A stretch of 64,000 bases of DNA from Nageia nagi. Lineage: Eukaryota > Pinophyta. The stretch is taken from NCBI GenBank assembly GCA_050084985.1, contig JBITNC010000002.1, positions 30,256,001 to 30,320,000 on the forward strand, read 5' to 3'. The position numbers were made by a program, and so were the translations under genes. Shown one piece after another: positions 58,893-64,000 of this stretch; positions within the stretch are counted from its first letter, which is position 1; every line of letters begins with the position of its first letter. The notes below the pieces were generated by a model that saw only the letters and a program-made list of their open reading frames with translations, did not search any database and had not been told where the DNA came from.

Positions 58893-59755
58893 ATGGTCAC
58901 ATCTTGCCAAGACAACCTTAGATACTTATTCTACTTCAAAGGTCTGAAGAGTGATTTTTATATCGACATTGAAAAGCTTTTAGCATACTTAGCAGAAATA
59001 GAACAATGTACCATACCTCTTCTTCAATCCTCAGAAAGCCTTGTTAGATCCCATGAAGAGCTAGAGTATAGTTCTTCCATTCCTTCGCCCTCATCATGGG
59101 ATGAGTTTGACACTGAAAATAATGAGCCCATCATAAAGATTGAAAACTCATCGACACATTCATCAAATTAAAATCTTGTTGTGCATCTCCTTTCAAGACT
59201 ATCGAACCTAATGAATCCAATTTGCTAAGGGATGAATCGAGTATTAATGCCAAAGGCCTTGATGCAACATCCTATGCTAAATCATATGACCTCTTAGAGT
59301 TAGATACCTTGATGTCTTCACCCTGACCTTGGCATGAATATGATATTAAAGAAGAGGAGTTTGACATGAATCTTGAGGATCTTTTAGAGCATTCTTTAGA
59401 ATTGCAATTTCATTCTCCTCACCTTCTTGAGGCTACAAGACCTTCTATTGATTCCCATGAATCTCATGATATTCTTGAGTTCAAGGATGAAACTTGTTCA
59501 CTCTCATCACAGGTAGAAATTGAAGAGCCTCACATAAGAGTTAAAAAATCCATAGATTGTATTATTGAATCTCAAGAATTTCAATCACAAAGAAATGAAA
59601 AATATAAAAATAAAATTTCCAAAGCTAACACACATGAGATTAGGAATGAACATCCATGTGGGGAAACAACACATCACGATAATGATACAAAGTTTTATGA
59701 GGATGAATGTTGTTCAAACCCACTAAAAATACCTTCAAAATATCAAATAGCTTGA
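58893..59755 (+). pseudogene. Element D upstream ORF, acidic protein
   Basis: The first frame starts MVTSCQDNLRYLFYFKGLKS and includes SIPSPSSWDEFDTENNEP. After a frameshift near 59156 and one TGA near 59325 it continues with PWHEYDIKEEEFDMNLEDLL and then EFKDETCSLSSQVEIEEPHI, ending at 59755. About 285 codons are acidic and rich in Ser, Glu and His. A Ser-Pro-x-x-W-x-E-x-D motif occurs twice. It is either the N-terminal extension of gag or a separate ORF1, as in Ogre elements. No known domain is visible. Confidence 0.55.
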
Positions 59756-60686
59756 TAAAAATTGGGAATGTGATAAAAAAGATAGCCCTATAACAAATAA
59801 ATTACTTAGGAATATTTTTGTGATGAAAAAGGCTAAGAATATTTGGCAAAGGGAATCCCATAAACAACAACAAGCATGTTCTTCTCATATCAACATGACA
59901 AAACCTTCAATGAGTTTGTCGACAAAATGAGACAAGACGAGATGAGGCAAAAGCATGATGTAAAAACTTATGCAAACCAAAAGAGTCAAGCTTGAGTGCA
60001 ATTATCATCACCTCTTAATTACCAAGTATGAAGATATAAAGACTCTTACTCTAATCAACAAAGAGAATTGCCTCTGAGAGATTAGATTATCAACCTCAAA
60101 GCTCCTCTTCACAAGCTAGGATGATAACCCTGCCTATCAAAAAACACCTCATAGGGCTAGTCTTGTATGGAAGATTTTGATAGAATGACCTTGTATTTAG
60201 TAAGAACCTCGCAAACAACTCCTCAATGTAAGATCTCAAACAAATTCTTCTATGATCCTTACTCCTATGAGAAACCCTCATTGCAAGAAAAATGTAGAAA
60301 AGCTTTTAGCTAAACAATTCAAGGGTAGGAGAAATCCCCTCTTTTGCAGAGTTGGAGGCAAAGAGAAAACACATAGAGAGAATTATGAAGAAACTATAAA
60401 CTTTAGTAAAAGATATGAAGATGTTCAAAGTAATTAGAAGAGGAAGCCAAACTTAAAGAAAAGAATATAGAACTCAAAGAAAAAGAAAAACAAGAGCTTG
60501 ACAAACAATGACAAATTTTTTATAAGGTAAAACAAGAAGTTCGAAATAGTTGGTTACTTCATGAGAAGTCTCAACAAAATAAAGTACAACCATCTACAAC
60601 TCTTAGAAATCCAATGCAAGGGCATCATTTACCTTCTAATATTCCATCATTATCATCTTCATCATTGTTAGCAAGATTTCTTTCTA
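59756..60686 (+). pseudogene. Element D gag N-terminal region, broken
   Basis: Short plus-strand segments such as NEFVDKMRQDEMRQKHDVK and a charged KEKEKQELDKQ stretch near 60480 indicate a once-continuous Gln/Lys/Glu-rich protein ahead of the gag core. Stops are frequent and no domain is definable. Confidence 0.4.
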
Positions 60687-61172
60687 ATGATGAATCTTAT
60701 AATTAGACTAAAGTTAGAAAGAAACACCAATCATAGAAGATATCCGAAAACATCCTCAGGTAGTTGGACAGATAAAGAATTAGAAAATTTCATGAAAGAT
60801 TTCATGAATAAAGAAATGAACATATCAAGGTTCAAGAAGTTGACATATGACAATATTTGCAATGAACCCATCCATCCAAGTGTCCCTAAGAAAAAATTAC
60901 CTTACAACTTTGAAATACCTAAGATAATTCCTTTTATAGGAAATAAGGATCCTAAAGAACATTTAAGGTGGTTTAAGTTTTCAAATTACCTAATTTCTAA
61001 TGATAAGGTCTTGATGATACGTTTGTTCCCCATGACGCTTGCAGCCCAAGCCTTGGAATGGTATAATAATTTGCCACGACATAGTATTTATTCATTTCCT
61101 CAATTGGTAGACTTGTTCTTACAACATTTTAGGATTTATATCAAAGAGGAATCTTCTATTAGGATCTTGTAG
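60687..61172 (+). pseudogene. Element D gag core
   Basis: The 161-codon frame holds KKKLPYNFEIPKIIPFIGNK, DPKEHLRWFKFSNYLISNDK, RLFPMTLAAQALEWYNNLPR and SFPQLVDLFLQHF. D-P-x-x-H-L, the L-A-x-x-A-x-x-W-Y/F element and the L-x-x-x-F-x-x-x-F end are the retrotransposon gag signature. The open frame ends within or just after the core, where a shift into another frame follows (LCFTMEGILYGMPYTLPQEE). The role would be particle assembly. Confidence 0.8.
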
Positions 61173-61677
61173 AACTAAAACAATTCAGAATGAACCAATT
61201 GTTACTTTGTTTCACGATGGAAGGTATACTCTATGGCATGCCCTATACCTTACCTCAGGAGGAGTTAGTTAAATTATTTAGTCAAAATTTTAAGCCTATA
61301 GCTACTATATTACAAATCAACAACATAATACTCTCGAAGAAGTTATTGCTTAGGTAGTTATAATTGAGAAGGTCAAAATTGAATATGGTGAAATAAAAAT
61401 TACAAGAAAGAAAAATATAACAAAAATGAGTATTGTAATTATCACCATCAAAGAGGTCATAGTATGAAAAATTATCTAGCATTAGAAATAGAACTCAAAA
61501 TTCAATCAAAGATAATAACTTGGAAGTTGAAGACCATAGTTCTATTTCAGATCAAGATTTAAAAAATTATCAAGACTCACTTCCTTCATATCAAGTAAAT
61601 ACAGTATCTATTATACCTAATTATCAATCAAGTGACACCCACCTGGAATCCAAGTAATCAACCTATTATAGGAATAG

Positions 61678-62200
61678 TTGGAGTTGATATTGGAACTCAA
61701 AACATACAAGAAAAACAAATTGATATATCATATAATCGAAAAATCCAAAATGCAAGTTCCTCCATTGATACATCAACCTATAATTTCTTTTTATGACCAT
61801 GAGAGACAACCAAACAAGGGACTTCAAGGGTTAGATCCACCTCTCCATGTCATTGGTAAAGTAAATGGTAAAATTGTTAAGAGGATATTAATAGAGAAGG
61901 GTCAGATGTCAATATCATATCTACATCAGCATATCACAAATTGAATCTTCCCTTCTCTCATATTTCTTTACCATCATTACAAATAAAGGCATTTAATAAT
62001 GCCTTATGTTCAACAATAGGGTCGATAGTGTTACCATCACCATTGGATGTAAGATGATACAAACATCATTATATATCATTGAATGGAACATTGAACAATA
62101 TAATATTCTTTTAGGTAGACCATGGATTCAAGAAATGGAATGTGTCCCATCTACATTCATGGTTGTCTAAAATACATTCATGAGGGAGTACTCTATTGTG
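61678..62200 (+). pseudogene. Element D aspartic protease
   Basis: 61678-61944 contains PLHVIGKVNGKIVKRILIEK then GQMSISYL. Family members read V-N-G-x-x-V-x-R-x-L-I-D-T-G-A-S-x-x-x, so Asp is Glu and the T-G-A-S motif is degraded. Downstream pieces YISLNGTLNN, DHGFKKWNV in one frame and RPWIQEMECVPST in another match the G-R-P-W-I-x-x-M...P-S-T segment typical of Tat/Ogre proteases. Frameshifts separate these parts. Confidence 0.7.
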
Positions 62201-62489
62201 TACGAAGAGATGAAAATCCATAATCACATTATAATATTACAAAATCATCAAAAACAAACCTCCTATGCAAAATCAAAGGGGAAATCATCATCCATCTCTG
62301 CTAGGCAAGGGCATAATCATAAAGATATGAGATGGAATTAAAATCCAAAGATGATTACAATGATGGAATGCAATCATCGAAACAACCTAAGAGGGTGGTA
62401 GATCATATAATGAAAGAAAACCTAAAGCCTAAGTCAATAAAATATGATAAGTATGGACATCATGTTTATATCATAAATTGGGGCATGAT

Positions 62490-62550
62490 ACTAAACATTG
62501 CCACCAATTAAATCATGCCTTTCATGATTTGATGGATGATAGATGATTTG
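62490..62550 (+). pseudogene. Element D zinc-knuckle-like motif after protease
   Basis: One plus-strand frame reads YHKLGHDTKHCHQLNHALHD. This C/Y-x-x-H-x-x-x-G-H-x-x-x-x-C form is used in Ogre/Tat gag-pro proteins as a linker between protease and RT. The surrounding frame is closed by stops. Confidence 0.45.
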
Positions 62551-62639
62551 AAGTAGATATACCTTTATTGATAATAACAATTTACATAATCTACAAAAAT
62601 ACATACATACATTCCACACAATTAAACAATGATGAATTA

Positions 62640-62765
62640 TGTTATTTGCATAAGGATATTCAATCTCCTTCACATCGTTCACATTGGGGTAGTCGTCCCC
62701 CATCTTACTTTTGTTTCTCTCATGTTTTACATAGATCACATTGGGGCAGTTGTCCTCCACATATT
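62640..62765. repeat. Short direct duplication
   Basis: TTCACATTGGGGTAGTCGTC at ~62677 and ATCACATTGGGGCAGTTGTC at ~62736 are two copies of a 30-bp unit, 59 bp apart. They fall in overlapping plus-strand frames of about 65 codons with no domain. Confidence 0.55.
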
Positions 62766-62779
62766 TAAAAAAAAAAAAT

Positions 62780-63339
62780 CATCAAAACATGATTTAGAAA
62801 TCACACAAACATCAAAATATGATTAAAAACTAAAATGATCATATCTGATTTTGAAATAGGTTATAATATGTTTATTGCATTTCCATGTCTTCCCCTTTTT
62901 CCACCTCATATTCATCCCCCATTATGTTGGAATATTTGAGTATTAGATTATATTCTAACAATTCATCAAGGCATATATACTATACATTATCCATGATCAC
63001 TTCCATACCATTATACAAATATGTTTAATACTTATTGTAAAAGAAATAGTTTATGAAATTAATATTCTTATTAAACTTTACCAACCTTCATCATGAAATT
63101 TTTGAAACTTTGGATAATAAACAAACATGACTATGATACACTTAAGGTTATTATGACTCATACACATCTTCACATTTAAATAATCTTAAAAAGTCAAGAA
63201 TGAGGTGTTACAAGAGCATGATTTTCGAGCAAAATGTTACATTCCTATTATTCGCTTCATCTCGAACCCAAGAATCATTTGATATATATAAAACAAAAAC
63301 AAAAAAAATTACTACATCATATCAATGATTCTTGGGTGA
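62780..63339. other. No recognisable feature
   Basis: AT-rich sequence following the last domain of element D. It may be pol sequence decayed past recognition or a deletion scar. Confidence 0.4.
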
Positions 63340-63490
63340 TTACAATATCCTCTACCGGGGCTATGGACGCCTGACTGGCAGTAGAGTAAGGTTGTAGAAA
63401 GGATCGAGGGGTTAATCCTCATCGAGGCTAAGGATGCCTATCTGGCAATGGGGCATACCTTACGAGTGGCGACATGTCCATATTGGTTAG
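63340..63490. repeat. GC-richer imperfect duplication
   Basis: GGGGCTATGGACGCCTGACT GGCAGTAGAG (63357-63386) and ATCGAGGCTAAGGATGCCTATCT GGCAATGGGG (from about 63421), abbreviated here, are related units about 66 bp apart. The stretch keeps several CpGs, unlike its surroundings. It could be part of an LTR or leader. Confidence 0.45.
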
Positions 63491-64000
63491 TGACCTTTTT
63501 TCCCTTTATGGACCTCTGTATGTTTCATATGGATGAACTAGCTTATATATTTTATGCTCTTGCGACATTTAGTTTGAGATTGTCTAGAGATGGAAATAAA
63601 TATCATTGCAAAACATGAGTCTATGATAATTTTGAGAACATCATGACTTTGGTTTATATCATCTAAAGAAGGGAAAAAATCTAATGGTGATTGGTTAATA
63701 TGGTCAACTTGAATATTATGATCATTACATTTCTTCATATCCATGTCCATCCCATACTATTTATTATTACATAGTAATTAATATTACACTTATATTTATC
63801 AATTCCTTGATGAGTTGATTAGTTTATCTCTCTAAATACTCAATACATCCTATGTCCATTCATTTGTTATACTATTTTCATATTAACATCCACCATCCCC
63901 CCATACATGTTATACTATACCAACTTTCATATTTTATTATCTAACATCCATATATTTCCTAATCCATCTTTACCGATTGTTAAATTGGAGGTGCTTCCAT
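63491..64000. other. No recognisable feature
   Basis: AT-rich to the window end. A 70-codon minus frame (63538-63750) is unrecognised. Confidence 0.4.

Larger units (their letters stand above)
55762..64000 (+). mobile_element. Ty3/gypsy element D (Tat/Ogre-like), incomplete
   Basis: The 5' LTR (55762-56604) and primer site are followed by a 2.3 kb leader, an upstream coding region (58893-59755), gag (60687-61172), protease (61678-62200) and a zinc-knuckle motif (62490-62520). RT and integrase are not seen before 64000, so pol is deleted, displaced or beyond the window. It interrupts gag of copia C; the adjoining bases AATGT (55757-55761) would be one copy of its target duplication. The upstream ORF and TGGCGC primer site suggest the Tat/Ogre group. 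Confidence 0.75.

Noticed and set aside
1-64000. tRNA, rRNA or microRNA genes
   Set aside because: No cloverleaf-compatible A and B boxes or conserved rRNA segments were noticed on either strand. A proper tRNAscan-SE/Infernal run would be needed to exclude them fully.

Overview
This is nuclear DNA from a flowering plant or other seed plant with a large, repeat-rich genome. The evidence is the repeat content: nested Ty3/gypsy and Ty1/copia LTR retrotransposons with plant-type gag, protease, integrase and RT-RNase H signatures, a CACTA-type DNA transposon, and a plant mobile domain remnant. Base composition is strongly AT-rich and most of the window is poor in CpG. Reading frames are broken by stops that often look like C-to-T changes, as expected of old methylated repeats. 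The extensive decay would suit a gymnosperm-like genome, but the sequence does not prove this. I found no intact host gene, rRNA, tRNA or CRISPR array.

Layout. 1-7.5 kb: diffuse old sequence with a tandem array (650-1097), a possible LTR starting at 1399 and unassigned coding-like remnants (2.7-4.3 kb). 7520-14074: gypsy element E1 (minus strand), with two LTRs and a perfect TCATG target duplication. It carries only a gag-type region. Its 5' LTR is interrupted by a ~1.0 kb CACTA-like element (12799-13804) that appears to carry the start of a histone H2B gene. 14.1-17.4 kb: LTR remnant and a ~215 bp tandem array. 17.6-20.8 kb: gypsy E2 (minus), gag and protease. 20781-47436: gypsy B (minus), gag and protease only. 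Its 3' LTR holds a solo copia LTR (21715-22208, duplication CAAGA).

22270-43270: element A (plus), inserted next to B's LTR with duplication GTTCC. It has copia-type LTRs and primer site but no visible gag-pol. Its cargo includes CpG-retaining stretches, a GC-rich island and a 45-bp repeat array. A's 3' LTR is split by gypsy G (29576-43063, minus), a ~13.5 kb element with 1.6 kb LTRs. G has a second RNase H placed before RT and a long extra coding region after integrase. 47.4-50.5 kb: mostly featureless, with a plant mobile domain pseudogene (49.7-50.2 kb). 50543-55761: copia C (minus), whose gag is cut by gypsy D (plus, 55762 to the window end). D is a Tat/Ogre-like element with a long repeat-filled leader, an upstream ORF, gag and protease.

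The genes do not form a host pathway; each set is the decayed replication machinery of one retroelement. Insertion order can be read from the nesting: B is older than the solo LTR and A, A is older than G, and C is older than D. The most unusual items are G's domain order and extra ORF, the H2B fragment in the CACTA-like element, and the host-like cargo of element A.
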